Source: Streptomyces sp. MMBL 11-1
GTDB taxonomy: Bacteria; Actinomycetota; Actinomycetes; Streptomycetales; Streptomycetaceae
Direction of reading: 5' to 3'
Length of the DNA: 64,000 nt
Assembly (NCBI RefSeq): GCF_028622875.1
Contig: NZ_CP117709.1
Location: forward strand, 4,901,001-4,965,000
The translations under genes and the position numbers were made by a program. This document shows positions 1-9,492 of the stretch, in pieces. The notes under the pieces were generated by a model. It saw only the letters and a list, made by a program, of their open reading frames with translations, ran no database searches and had not been told where the DNA came from. Within the stretch, counting starts at the first letter, position 1; every line of letters starts with the position of its first letter.

Positions 1-2
1 AG

Positions 3-719
3 CAGGCCCGACGAGCGGTCGCCGCGAAGAAGTGGGGGCTCGCCAAGACCCCGCTCGCGGCCCCCGAGCCGCCGAAGGCGAAGCCGCGCCTCACCACCCG
101 CGAGGGCTTCGAGGTCCGGGACGACGGCGGGCTGCCGCCCGTCTTCACCACCGTCCCGACCAAGGAGAAGATCGTCTTCCTGACGATGGACGACGGGGCG
201 GAGAAGGATCCCGAACTGCTGCGGATGATGACCGAACTGGACATCCCGTACAGCGCGTTCATCAGCGACTACGTCACCAAGGACGACTACGGCTACTTCA
301 GGAAGATGCAGAAGCGCGGGGTGGTCATCAGCAACCACACGCTCAACCACCGCTATCTGCCCGGCCTCTCCCGCGCGGAGCAGAAGCGGGAGATCTGCGG
401 CCAGCAGGAGAAGATCCTCAAGCACTTCGGGAAGCGGCCCACCCTCTTCCGCCCGCCCTACGGCAACTACAACCGCGACACGCTCGTCGTCGCCAAGTCC
501 TGCGGGATCACCGCCGTACCCCTGTGGTCCTCCGAGGCCTTCCCCGACCACATGGAATGGCGCGAGTGGGACCGGGACCTGCACCCCGGCGACATCGTCC
601 TCACCCATTTCCGGGGCGAGGACGACTGGAAGGGCTCGATGCCCGACATGATCCGCCAGGTCATGAAGACCATTACCGACAAGGGGTACGCGGTGGCGAA
701 GCTGGAGGACTACGTCTGA
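3..719 (+). CDS. Polysaccharide deacetylase (NodB domain), 5' truncated by window
   Basis: An open frame enters from the left edge, so the N-terminus and start are missing; 238 codons are visible. The NodB-type carbohydrate esterase motifs are present in order: TMDDG (motif 1, normally TFDDG), SNHTLNH (metal-binding H-x3-H) and RPPYGNYN (motif 3). Near the C-terminus VLTHFRG resembles the LxH motif of the family. Such enzymes remove N-acetyl groups from peptidoglycan, chitin or related glycans outside the cell. The part before the domain is rich in Lys, Pro and Ala, as expected for a linker behind a signal peptide or membrane anchor that would lie outside the window. The F-to-M change in motif 1 spares the catalytic and metal-ligand aspartates. 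The substrate cannot be told from the sequence. Confidence 0.88.
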   Translation, partial: QARRAVAAKKWGLAKTPLAAPEPPKAKPRLTTREGFEVRDDGGLPPVFTTVPTKEKIVFLTMDDGAEKDPELLRMMTELDIPYSAFISDYVTKDDYGYFRKMQKRGVVISNHTLNHRYLPGLSRAEQKREICGQQEKILKHFGKRPTLFRPPYGNYNRDTLVVAKSCGITAVPLWSSEAFPDHMEWREWDRDLHPGDIVLTHFRGEDDWKGSMPDMIRQVMKTITDKGYAVAKLEDYV

Positions 720-909
720 CCCGCGCCCCACCCCGTATCCGACCCGCGCGTGCGCGCCCGGCCCCCCGCCGCGCGCGCACGCGTCGCTGTCGCCCCCGCT
801 GCGGCATCTCCGCACCGTCCCCGTCGTACGGAACGCGGCGCTCCGCCCCCACGTTGTCCGGAAGGGTGATCCGACGGAGCCGCGATCGAGACGGCGCGAG
901 GGTGGTGAA

Positions 910-936
910 TTGGCACTCCGCTTGACCGAGTGCTAA
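910..936 (+). promoter_or_regulatory. CIRCE operator 1 (HrcA site) upstream of groES
   Basis: TTGGCACTC and GAGTGCTAA are separated by exactly 9 bases, the classical CIRCE layout with one departure from TTAGCACTC in the left arm. It covers the -35 element of the proposed groES promoter. HrcA repressor is known to bind CIRCE and silence groESL at normal temperature. Confidence 0.93.
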
Positions 937-949
937 TCGCGGTCATAGT
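922..949 (+). promoter_or_regulatory. Probable vegetative promoter of groES-groEL1
   Basis: TTGACC (922-927) and CATAGT (944-949) are spaced by 16 bases. The -35 lies inside CIRCE 1 and the expected transcription start (about 956) abuts CIRCE 2, so HrcA at either site could block initiation. Assigned by eye; no transcript data. Confidence 0.65.
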
Positions 950-956
950 CTCAGGT

Positions 957-983
957 CTGGCACTCCCCCCTGGAGAGTGCCAG
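957..983 (+). promoter_or_regulatory. CIRCE operator 2 upstream of groES
   Basis: CTGGCACTC-N9-GAGTGCCAG is a perfect 9-bp inverted repeat with the CIRCE spacing. It lies just downstream of the predicted transcription start, so it would also be a hairpin at the 5' end of the transcript. It differs from consensus only in the outermost bases of each arm. Confidence 0.9.
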
Positions 984-1092
984 CACCACCTTGCGCGACA
1001 GGGCAGGTCCGGCACCCGCGACGACGGGCCGGTCAGGTCGCCGCCCACAGACTGTTAAACCCCGTGAGATCTCCGAAGGGGGAGACCGGATC

Positions 1093-1401
1093 GTGTCGAC
1101 CACCAGCTCCAAGGTTGCGATCAAGCCGCTTGAGGACCGCATTGTGGTCCAGCCGCTCGACGCCGAGCAGACCACGGCTTCCGGCCTGGTCATTCCGGAC
1201 ACCGCGAAGGAGAAGCCCCAGGAGGGCGTCGTCCTCGCCGTGGGCCCGGGCCGCTTCGAGAACGGCGAGCGGCTTCCGCTCGACGTCAAGACCGGCGACG
1301 TCGTCCTGTACAGCAAGTACGGCGGCACCGAGGTGAAGTACAACGGCGAGGAGTACCTCGTCCTCTCGGCCCGCGACGTTCTCGCGATCGTCGAGAAGTA
1401 A
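1093..1401 (+). CDS. groES: Co-chaperonin GroES
   Basis: A 102-residue protein of normal GroES length. It contains [13 protein letters not shown], the Gly-rich mobile-loop region [17 protein letters not shown] and the end DVLAIVEK, all typical of Cpn10. It forms the heptameric lid of the GroEL folding chamber in the cytoplasm. GTG at 1093 is chosen because GAAGGGGGAG sits just upstream and the protein then starts where other GroES proteins do; the frame stays open further upstream, but that part is non-conserved. It is transcribed with groEL1, 98 bases downstream, under two CIRCE elements and so is expected to be heat-shock induced through HrcA. Confidence 0.98.
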   Translation: MSTTSSKVAIKPLEDRIVVQPLDAEQTTASGLVIPDTAKEKPQEGVVLAVGPGRFENGERLPLDVKTGDVVLYSKYGGTEVKYNGEEYLVLSARDVLAIVEK

Positions 1402-1484
1402 TTCACCCACGTTTGCTTGTGTTCTGCGCCCCTGGCCCCCTGCGAAATAACTAGCCGGGCGGCGAGGGGCGCAGTTCATTTTGA

Positions 1485-3125
<1,641 letters not shown>

Positions 3126-3160
3126 TACGGCCGCACCGCTCGGTACGCCGTTCGGTACGC

Positions 3161-3201
3161 CCGAGGCCCGGCACTCCCGTCGAGGGGGCGCCGGGCCTCG
3201 G
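3161..3201. terminator. Terminator between groEL1 and the convergent SDR gene
   Basis: A 12-bp perfect stem (3161-3172 with 3190-3201, CCGAGGCCCGGC) lies between two convergent genes. There is no U-run, as is common in Streptomyces. It probably serves both directions. Confidence 0.65.
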
Positions 3202-3296
3202 TGCGTCCCGACTCGACCGCACCGCACCGCACCGCGCCGACCGTCCCGACCGCGCAGAGAGGCGGGCGAGGCCGCTGCCGCGGACCGTCGAAGCGG

Positions 3297-4070
3297 CTAC
3301 CGCGGGCCGTACTTGCGCCCCGTCCGTGAGGTGACCCCGCCGAGCAGGCCACGCGGGGCGACCTTCACCAGACCCATCAGCGCCTTGTAGCGCGGGTCCG
3401 GGATCGACACCGTCTTCCCCCGCGTCAGATCCGTCAGCGCGGACGCCACCAGCTTGTCCGCGTCGAGCCACATCCAGCCCGGGATGTTGTCCGTGCCCAT
3501 CCCGGCCCGCTCGTGGAACTCCGTCCGCACGAACCCCGGGCACAGCACCATCAGCCGCACCCCCGACCCGGCCAGATCCCGCGCCACGCCCTGGGTGAAC
3601 TGCACGACCCACGCCTTCGACGCCCCGTACGTACCGCGCGGCACGAACGCCGCCACCGACGCCACGTTGACGACCCCGCCCCGGCCCCGCTCCCTCATCC
3701 CGGTGACGGCGGCCGAGGTCAGCCGCAGCACCGCCTCGCAGTGCACCTTCAGCATCGTCAGCTCATCGGCCATGGACACCTCCAGGAAGCGCCCCTTGTT
3801 GCCGAACCCGGCGTTGTTGACCAGCAGGTCGACCGGGTGCGTGCGCTCCGCGAGCCGCTTCTCGACCGCCTCGATCCCGCCGTCCGTGGACAGGTCGGCG
3901 CTCAGCACCTCGGCCTCGATGCCGTGCCGGTCGTGCAGTTCGGTGGCCTGCTCGCGCAGCCGCGCGGTGTCCCGCGCCACCAGCACCAGGTTGTGCCCCT
4001 GGGCCGCGAGCCGCCGCGCGAACGCGGCCCCGATGCCCGCCGTCGCGCCCGTGATCAGTGCAGTCGTCAT
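3297..4070 (-). CDS. Short-chain dehydrogenase/reductase
   Basis: A 257-residue classical SDR. The Rossmann TGATAGIG motif is near the N-terminus, NNAG marks strand beta-4, and the active-site Ser and YGASK (Tyr-x3-Lys) follow. After the catalytic region come LCPGFVRTEF and a basic C-terminus (RTGRKYGPR). It should be an NAD(P)(H)-dependent oxidoreductase; the substrate is not predictable. The start at 4070 places the Rossmann motif at residue 8, as usual for the family; upstream in-frame codons lack conservation. It lies downstream of, and in the same direction as, the beta-propeller gene. The C-terminal helix is longer than minimal SDRs, as in the DltE/YqjQ-like group, but that is a weak comparison. 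Confidence 0.9.
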   Translation of the reverse strand: MTTALITGATAGIGAAFARRLAAQGHNLVLVARDTARLREQATELHDRHGIEAEVLSADLSTDGGIEAVEKRLAERTHPVDLLVNNAGFGNKGRFLEVSMADELTMLKVHCEAVLRLTSAAVTGMRERGRGGVVNVASVAAFVPRGTYGASKAWVVQFTQGVARDLAGSGVRLMVLCPGFVRTEFHERAGMGTDNIPGWMWLDADKLVASALTDLTRGKTVSIPDPRYKALMGLVKVAPRGLLGGVTSRTGRKYGPR

Positions 4071-4218
4071 ACGCGGCACGTTAGTGCCCCGCGTGTTCCG
4101 GTGGCCCACCCGCCCGCTGCCCCGCGCCCCCGCGGCGCCGGCTCCGGCCTCTTCCCGTCCACGTCCAGGGCCCGGAACCGCACGTCGTGCACAGGGAGGG
4201 GAGATCCCTCAGTACGGG

Positions 4219-5853
4219 TCAGGGCGCGGCGGCGAAGGACAGCATGCGGGCCTCGCGCACGGGCTTGTGGTTCTCGTCGCCGCTCACGGTCGTCGACGTC
4301 AGGACGAGCCGTCCGTCGACGTAGGCCGTGTGCCCCATGAACATCTCGTACTCCCACGCGGCGGTCGCCGCCGGGTGCTTCACGACCTCCGTCTCCGTGC
4401 CGGCGCCGCGCGGACCCATGAGGAAGGTCCGGCCGGGGGTGCTCGGACCGGCGGCCTCGTAGATGCGCATCGACGTGCCGTCCTCGGCGCGCAGCGCGTA
4501 CAGGTGGCGACGATCGTCGGACTTGATGCCCCACAGGAACTTCCCGGTCCTCACGTCGTACGCGCCGACCTGTGCGGTGCCGCCCAGCATGATGAGGCCC
4601 TTGTCGACCGAGGCGCCCCGGCAGGGCTGGATGTCATCGCCGCCTCCGTTTCCGGCACAGTGCTCGAACCCCTTGTCCCGGGCGTCGAAGGTCACGCGGT
4701 GCTTGCCTCCCGGATCCAGGACCGTGATCCGCCAGTCGCTCGCGGTGTCCTCGTTGTTGTAGGTGGTGAAGACGACCGGGTCCATGGAGATCAGGGCGCC
4801 GAAGCTCCAGCCGGTCTTCGTCCGGTGGCGCCACAGGACCTTGCCGGTCCGGGGATCGAACTCGCGCAACTGGCCGTAGTTCTTGCTCCGGTCCATGGAG
4901 ACCATGCAGTCGGAGCTCACCAGCAGCCGGGCGGCGCCGCCCGCCACACCGGTGGGGAAGCACGCCCCCTTCTTCTCCGAGGGGATCTCGTGGAGCTTGC
5001 TCCCGTCGTCCATCCGGTAGGTGACGGCCCGCTGGCCCCGGGCCACGGAGAGGACATCGCCGCTGATGGCGCTGTAGACGATGAACGTACTGTCCTCGTC
5101 ACCGGGCTCGTCGAGCTTCTTGTGCCACCCCTGCTTCCCCGTCTTCAGATCGATCATCTGCATCTGGTTGCAGAGATTGCCCCGCTCGTTGTCCGGCCTC
5201 TCGTGCCGGAAGACCACGACCTTGCCGTCGGGCGTCGGGTTGGCCGGTGTCTCGCACACGGAGGAGGGCAGGTCGATGTTCCAGACCTCGGCGCCGTCCG
5301 AGAGCCGGTAGGCCGTGACCTTCCGGTACAGCGCCTGGACGGCGGTGTCGCCGACGATCCACAGGTCGTGGACCTTGTTGATCTGCTTGGGGATGTCGGC
5401 CTGGTCGTCGGCGATCCACGCCGACGACTCGCCCGGCTTCCGCGCGGCCGACACCTCCGCCGTCGTCGGAATGCGGCCCGGCTTCGGGGCGCCCGCCGCA
5501 GGCGTACGGGACGGGGACGCCGAACCGGAAGGGCCGGGCGACTTCTCCGCCACGGGCTTCGCGGGATCATCCCGTCCCCAGTCGGTGAGGCCGTACACCC
5601 CGCCCGCCACGACCACGAGCACCAGCGCCACGACCGCGGCGATGACCGGCCCCGGGCCGAAGCGGCGACGGCCCGGCGGCGGCTCGGCCGGCGCCCCGAG
5701 GTCCGGCCCGGGCGGTGGCCCGTAGCCCTGCCCGTAGCCCGGCCCGGGCGGCGGCCCGCCCCCGGGATCGGCGCCCTCCGAGGCGTACGGGTTGCCCGGC
5801 ACGGGCTGCTGCGGCGGGCCCGGGGTGTACCAGGGCTGCTGCGGGTCGGGCAT
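4219..5853 (-). CDS. Membrane-anchored PQQ-like beta-propeller protein
   Basis: 544 residues in three parts: a Pro/Gly-rich cytoplasmic head (1-64), one membrane helix at about 69-90, and a large outer domain of repeated strands such as GKVLWRHRTKTGW and GKFLWGIKSDD, typical of PQQ-type or WD-like propellers (outer-membrane-BamB-like fold in Gram-negatives). No enzyme motif is visible, so it is more likely a binding or scaffold protein outside the membrane. Paired cysteines in the outer domain may form disulfides. The ATG at 5853 has a strong upstream GGGGGAAG. It lies between the MOSC gene and the SDR gene on the same strand, with gaps of about 150-190 bases, so co-transcription is uncertain. 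Confidence 0.85.
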   Translation of the reverse strand: MPDPQQPWYTPGPPQQPVPGNPYASEGADPGGGPPPGPGYGQGYGPPPGPDLGAPAEPPPGRRRFGPGPVIAAVVALVLVVVAGGVYGLTDWGRDDPAKPVAEKSPGPSGSASPSRTPAAGAPKPGRIPTTAEVSAARKPGESSAWIADDQADIPKQINKVHDLWIVGDTAVQALYRKVTAYRLSDGAEVWNIDLPSSVCETPANPTPDGKVVVFRHERPDNERGNLCNQMQMIDLKTGKQGWHKKLDEPGDEDSTFIVYSAISGDVLSVARGQRAVTYRMDDGSKLHEIPSEKKGACFPTGVAGGAARLLVSSDCMVSMDRSKNYGQLREFDPRTGKVLWRHRTKTGWSFGALISMDPVVFTTYNNEDTASDWRITVLDPGGKHRVTFDARDKGFEHCAGNGGGDDIQPCRGASVDKGLIMLGGTAQVGAYDVRTGKFLWGIKSDDRRHLYALRAEDGTSMRIYEAAGPSTPGRTFLMGPRGAGTETEVVKHPAATAAWEYEMFMGHTAYVDGRLVLTSTTVSGDENHKPVREARMLSFAAAP

Positions 5854-6039
5854 GGTCTTCCCCCTGAGACGGGCCACGTGGCCCGAAGACCTCTCCTCGG
5901 GCACAGGTCACTGGTGGTGGACGCACCGCACACCGGTCCAGTTCCCGCCGCGAGGCCCCCACGCACCGCGACGGATGACGCCACGTCACCGGGCCGGGCC
6001 GCCGCTTCCCCCGGACCGGACCGACCGCCCGCCCGGTCC

Positions 6040-6711
6040 TCAGCCCTGCCGCGCGGCGTACTCCCGCGCCGTGCGCAGCGCCTCGGGATGCAGAGCATCA
6101 CCGGCGGCCAGCAGCGCGGGCAACAGGGTGCGTTCGGTCGTCACCGCCCGGAACTGCAGGGCGGCGGTGACCTCGTGGTCCGGCCGGTGCACGATCTCGA
6201 TGGGGTCCCCGGCACGGACGGCGCCCGGTTCGATCACCCGCAGGTACGCGCCGGTGGCGGCCCGCTGGGTGAACCGCCGGACCCATCCCCGCTCCCCGAG
6301 GTGGTGGGCGAAGGTCCGGCACGGGATACGGCCCGAGGTCACCTCCAGGACGAGGTCCGCGCCCACCCGCCAGCGCTCGCCGATCCGCGCGCCGCTGACG
6401 TCCAGACCGAGGGTCGTGAAGTTCTCGCCGAAGACTCCGTTGGCCAGCTTCCTGCCGCCCAGCTCCCGCTCCCAGGCGTCCAGCTCCTCCCGGGCGAAGG
6501 CGTACACCGCCTGGTCGCTGCCGCCGTGATGGCGCAGGTCGCACACCGCGTCCCCGGCCAGCCCGCTGCCACCGCCACCGGCCCTGGGCCCGGGGTCGAG
6601 GACCTCGACCGGGCCCTCCACCGGTCGCTTGTCGATCCCGGTGACGCCACCCGGGCCGTCGGTCTGTGCGGAGGGGCGGGGTTTCCCGATGTTCACGGTC
6701 AGCAGTTTCAT
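6040..6711 (-). CDS. MOSC domain protein (YiiM-like)
   Basis: A 223-residue protein with the MOSC signatures: an H-x-G-x-DQAVYA segment (61-71), GENFTT (95-100), the invariant cysteine in GRIPCRTF (Cys131) and ATGAYLRVIEPG. MOSC domains bind sulfur or molybdopterin-type cofactors through this cysteine; YiiM proteins act in reduction of N-hydroxylated compounds. A C-terminal helical segment after about residue 165 matches the YiiM three-helix extension in position. All key residues are intact. It is divergent from the LysR-type gene at 6867, which may regulate it, though no operator was identified. Confidence 0.88.
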   Translation of the reverse strand: MKLLTVNIGKPRPSAQTDGPGGVTGIDKRPVEGPVEVLDPGPRAGGGGSGLAGDAVCDLRHHGGSDQAVYAFAREELDAWERELGGRKLANGVFGENFTTLGLDVSGARIGERWRVGADLVLEVTSGRIPCRTFAHHLGERGWVRRFTQRAATGAYLRVIEPGAVRAGDPIEIVHRPDHEVTAALQFRAVTTERTLLPALLAAGDALHPEALRTAREYAARQG

Positions 6712-6854
6712 ACGGTCACGCTAAGGGCTGCCCCGCAGGGCTTTCGTTCCGGATCACGCCGGGGTCGACCCGGACGGAAGGGCCTGACCCACTCCGCCCT
6801 CCCCGGGACCTCAAAGGCCCTTCTCGTGAACTCGCCCCGCCCCCAAGAATTCCT

Positions 6855-6860
6855 TATGAT
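6855..6860 (+). promoter_or_regulatory. -10 element of a leaderless LysR transcript
   Basis: TATGAT lies so that transcription would start at about the GTG at 6867. No convincing -35 was found. The absence of a ribosome site ahead of this GTG fits leaderless translation. Confidence 0.5.
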
Positions 6861-6866
6861 GGCAGC

Positions 6867-7757
6867 GTGATCGAAGCCCGCCACCTCCGTGTCCTGCGCG
6901 CCGTGTCCACCACCGGCTCGTTCTCCGCCGCAGCCCGTGAGCTCGGCTGCACCCAGCCCGCCGTCAGCCAGCAGATGAAGGCCCTGGAGTCGTCGGCGGG
7001 CACCACGCTGCTGATCCGCACCGGCCGGGAGATGCGCCTCACGCAGGCCGGTGAGGCGCTGGTACGGCACGCCTCCGGCATCCTCGCGGGGCTGACGGCG
7101 GCCGAGGAGGAGGTCGCCGCCATCGCCGGACTGCGGGCCGGCCGGGTCCGGCTGGTGTCCTTCCCCAGCGGCAGCTCCACCCTGGTCCCGGGGGCGCTCG
7201 CCGCCCTGCGCGCCGAACACCCCGGCACCCGGGTGTCGCTCGTCGAGGCCGAGCCGCCGCGCTCGGTGGACCTGCTGCGCGAGGGCGACTGCGACATCGC
7301 GCTGGCGTTCCGTTACGGGGCGACCGGCGGCGAATGGGACGACCTGGTGGTCCGGCCGCTGCTCACCGACCGGCTGATCGGCCTGGTCCCGGAGGGGCAC
7401 CGGCTGGCGGAGGCGTCGAGCGTGTCCATCGGCGAGCTGGCCGAGGAGTCGTGGATCGCGGGCTGTCCGCGCTGCCGTCGGCAGCTGGTCGAGGTCTGCG
7501 AGGAGTCCGGCTTCACCCCGCGCATCGACTTCGCCACGGACGACTACCCGGCGGTGATGGGCCTCGTCGGGGCCGGGCTCGGAGTGGCGGTGCTGCCGGA
7601 GCTGGCTGTCGAGTCGGTACGTCCCAAGGGGGCCAGGGCCGTGCCGGTCGAGCCCGCGATCGAGCGGGAGATCGTCGCGCTGACCCTGCCGGACCTGGCC
7701 CGGGTCCCGGCGGTGGCGGCCACCCTGGACCAGCTGTCGCGCACGGCCGCCCGCTGA
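6867..7757 (+). CDS. LysR-family transcriptional regulator
   Basis: 296 residues with an N-terminal winged helix-turn-helix (about 5-60; STTGSFSAAARELGCTQPAV is the recognition region) and a periplasmic-binding-like effector domain ending in QLSRTAAR. LysR proteins respond to small ligands and often control a divergent gene; the divergent neighbour here is the MOSC gene. GTG 6867 is chosen because it opens the conserved HTH (IEARHLRVLRAV) and lies 7 bases after a good -10 box, suggesting a leaderless message; there is no ribosome site before it. An upstream open frame continues to 6666 but has no conserved content. Confidence 0.9.
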   Translation: MIEARHLRVLRAVSTTGSFSAAARELGCTQPAVSQQMKALESSAGTTLLIRTGREMRLTQAGEALVRHASGILAGLTAAEEEVAAIAGLRAGRVRLVSFPSGSSTLVPGALAALRAEHPGTRVSLVEAEPPRSVDLLREGDCDIALAFRYGATGGEWDDLVVRPLLTDRLIGLVPEGHRLAEASSVSIGELAEESWIAGCPRCRRQLVEVCEESGFTPRIDFATDDYPAVMGLVGAGLGVAVLPELAVESVRPKGARAVPVEPAIEREIVALTLPDLARVPAVAATLDQLSRTAAR

Positions 7758-7788
7758 GGCCGGGCGGGCCGCGGCGCGCGCCGGGTCC

Positions 7789-7806
7789 CGCGGCCCACGG
7801 GCCGCG
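7789..7806. terminator. Short hairpin between lysR-type gene and whiD
   Basis: CGCGGCCC and GGGCCGCG form an 8-bp inverted repeat between two convergent genes. Small but GC-only; a probable bidirectional terminator. Confidence 0.45.
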
Positions 7807-7896
7807 TGGGGTCCGGCCCCGCTGCGGCCGGTCGCGGGCCGGATCGCCGAAGGCGTCGGGAGAAACGTTTCTGCGTTCGATTGCTGCGTACGGGTG

Positions 7897-8238
7897 TCAG
7901 GTGGCGCCGGGGCCCGGGCCGGCGGCGGGAGCGCCGGAGGGCGCCGCGGTGATCAGTCGGGTCCTGGCCCGGCCCATCAGCTCTTCGCGCTCGTCCTCCG
8001 TCAGGCCGCCCCACACCCCGTAGGGCTCCCTCACGGCCAGGGCGTGCGCCGCGCACTCGGCCCGTACCGGGCAGCGCATGCAGACCTCCTTGGCGGAGGT
8101 CTCGCGGGCGCTCCGGGCCGCGCCGCGCTCACCCTCGGGGTGGAAGAACAGGGAGCTGTCCACGCCTCGGCAGGCGGCGAGCAGCTGCCAGTCCCACAGG
8201 TCTGCGTTGGGTCCGGGAAGGCGGGAGAAATCTGCCAT
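7897..8238 (-). CDS. whiD: WhiD, WhiB-like iron-sulfur sporulation regulator
   Basis: 113 residues with the Wbl signature: Cys23, Cys53, Cys56 and Cys62 (C...CMRCPVRAEC) to bind a [4Fe-4S] cluster, then the GVWGG turn (74-78) and a basic C-terminal part. The cysteine positions equal those I recall for S. coelicolor WhiD, and its place divergent from bldM is the same. WhiD is needed for late sporulation (spore maturation and septation); like other Wbl proteins it works with a principal sigma factor. The M. tuberculosis counterpart by position is whiB3. The ATG at 8238 follows GAGGGGACAAGCA. The frame is open further upstream, but that stretch carries the regulatory repeats. Confidence 0.95.
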   Translation of the reverse strand: MADFSRLPGPNADLWDWQLLAACRGVDSSLFFHPEGERGAARSARETSAKEVCMRCPVRAECAAHALAVREPYGVWGGLTEDEREELMGRARTRLITAAPSGAPAAGPGPGAT

Positions 8239-8282
8239 TGCTTGTCCCCTCGGAGCTGTGCTGCGTCGGAAGCGGCATCCTC

Positions 8283-8330
8283 GACCGTCTGTGATCGGCG
8301 GCCTGCTGTGTTCGGACCGTCGGTGATCGG
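8283..8330. repeat. 16-bp direct repeat pair upstream of whiD
   Basis: GACCGTCTGTGATCGG (8283-8298) and GACCGTCGGTGATCGG (8315-8330) differ at one base and are offset by 32 bp, about three helical turns. They lie 45-92 bases upstream of the whiD start. A regulator binding on one face of the helix is a plausible reader. Function inferred. Confidence 0.6.
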
Positions 8331-8466
8331 TGTGACCGGAGTCTCGACCGTACATCTGCGGTGCTAGTAGATGTAAATATGACTGATTGCGAATCTAGCC
8401 ACAGACACCCTCGAAAGGGAAGAAATAGTGCCGAAAAGGGCACGCCAAGGAGTGAAAATTCGGTTG

Positions 8467-8483
8467 ACGGGTGAATCACCCGT
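8467..8483. promoter_or_regulatory. 17-bp perfect palindrome upstream of bldM promoter
   Basis: ACGGGTGA and TCACCCGT flank a single A. It lies about 58 bp upstream of the bldM -35 element and between the two divergent genes, so it is a good candidate operator. The bound protein is unknown; it does not match the BldD box as I remember it. Confidence 0.5.
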
Positions 8484-8540
8484 GCCGTTCTCCTCCGTAT
8501 ACGGCCCTTCACGTAGAGTGCCGAACTCGGCCGCCCGACC

Positions 8541-8568
8541 CGTAACTCTTTCGAGTGACCGTCGTTAA
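8541..8568 (+). promoter_or_regulatory. SigBldN-type promoter of bldM
   Basis: CGTAAC (8541-8546) and CGTTA (8563-8567) are spaced by 16 bases, matching the CGTAAC-N16-CGTTG-type consensus recalled for the ECF factor SigBldN, which is known to transcribe bldM in S. coelicolor. The start of transcription would be near 8575. Confidence 0.8.
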
Positions 8569-8691
8569 GGGAACGGATGCGGTTGACGGATATCCGGCTC
8601 GGGCACATGTCCGAGGGGGTCAACCGCACAGGTGACGACTTGTATCAGCCTGGAGGCTCAAGGTGACGCGCATCAGCTGCGGAGGACGGTC

Positions 8692-9303
8692 ATGACATCC
8701 GTCCTCGTCTGCGACGACTCCCCGCTTGCCCGAGAAGCGCTCCGTCGCGCGGTGGCCACCGTGCCCGGCGTCGAACGCGTGACGACCGCGGCCAACGGCG
8801 AGGAAGTCCTCCGCCGCTGGGGTGCCGATCGTTCGGATCTGATTCTGATGGACGTACGCATGCCCGGCCTGGGAGGTGTGGAGACCGTCCGGCGGCTGCT
8901 CTCCGCCGACCCGGGGGCCCGGATCATCATGCTGACCGTCGCCGAGGACCTGGACGGCGTCGCGCTCGCGGTCGCCGCCGGGGCCCGCGGCTATCTGCAC
9001 AAGGACGCCTCGCGCGCCGAACTGCGGGCCACCGTCACCCAGGCGCTGGCCGACCCGACGTGGCGGCTGGCCCCGCGCCGACTGCGTTCCGCCGAGATGG
9101 GGGCGGCCCCCACGCTCACCGCGCGGGAGATCCAGGTCCTCGAAGGCATGAGTCACGGCCGCTCCAACGCGGAGATCGGCCGTGAGCTTTTTCTCTCCGA
9201 GGACACGGTCAAGACCCACGCCCGGCGCCTGTTCAAGAAGCTCGGGGCCTCGGACCGCGCCCATGCGGTGGCCCTCGGATTCCGCTGGGGCCTGGTCCGC
9301 TGA
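8692..9303 (+). CDS. bldM: BldM, atypical response regulator of development
   Basis: 203 residues: a receiver domain (1-120, with DD at 8-9, Asp54 in LILMDVRMPG, and the Lys of LHKD) and a LuxR/FixJ-type helix-turn-helix (about 138-200, LTAREIQVLEGMSHGRSNAEIG). BldM controls aerial mycelium and sporulation genes as a homodimer or with WhiI; published work shows that phosphorylation of Asp54 is not required. No histidine kinase lies beside it. The ATG is preceded by GGAGGACGGTC, deciding the start; an upstream in-frame ATG at 8632 has no such site. Transcription is expected from the SigBldN-type promoter. Confidence 0.96.
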   Translation: MTSVLVCDDSPLAREALRRAVATVPGVERVTTAANGEEVLRRWGADRSDLILMDVRMPGLGGVETVRRLLSADPGARIIMLTVAEDLDGVALAVAAGARGYLHKDASRAELRATVTQALADPTWRLAPRRLRSAEMGAAPTLTAREIQVLEGMSHGRSNAEIGRELFLSEDTVKTHARRLFKKLGASDRAHAVALGFRWGLVR

Positions 9304-9492
9304 CGACCGGTCCGGGCCGCGCCCCGTCCGCGGACCGCGGACGGGGGGCACGGAGCGGGCCACCGGCTCCGCACCCCGTATCCGGATGCCCGCTCAGCGG
9401 TGCCGTGTGACGCTTCCCGGCCGATGACGCATCCTTGAGTCGTGGAGTTCCTCAGGAACGATTCGGTCGAGCGGAAGGGGAGGGCGCAGGAC

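Larger units (their letters stand above)
8239..8691. other. whiD-bldM divergent regulatory region (453 bp)
   Basis: A long gene-free space between two developmental regulators. From left to right it holds two near-identical 16-bp direct repeats (8283-8298, 8315-8330) ahead of whiD, an unusually AT-rich patch (about 8360-8400) where a whiD promoter could lie, a 17-bp perfect palindrome (8467-8483), a SigBldN-type promoter for bldM (8541-8568), and a bldM leader of roughly 115 bases. No short coding frame with a ribosome site was convincing. Confidence 0.75.

Noticed and set aside
3454..6870. An 1138-codon open frame on the plus strand
   Set aside because: It is antisense to the SDR, beta-propeller and MOSC genes, whose protein motifs are clear.
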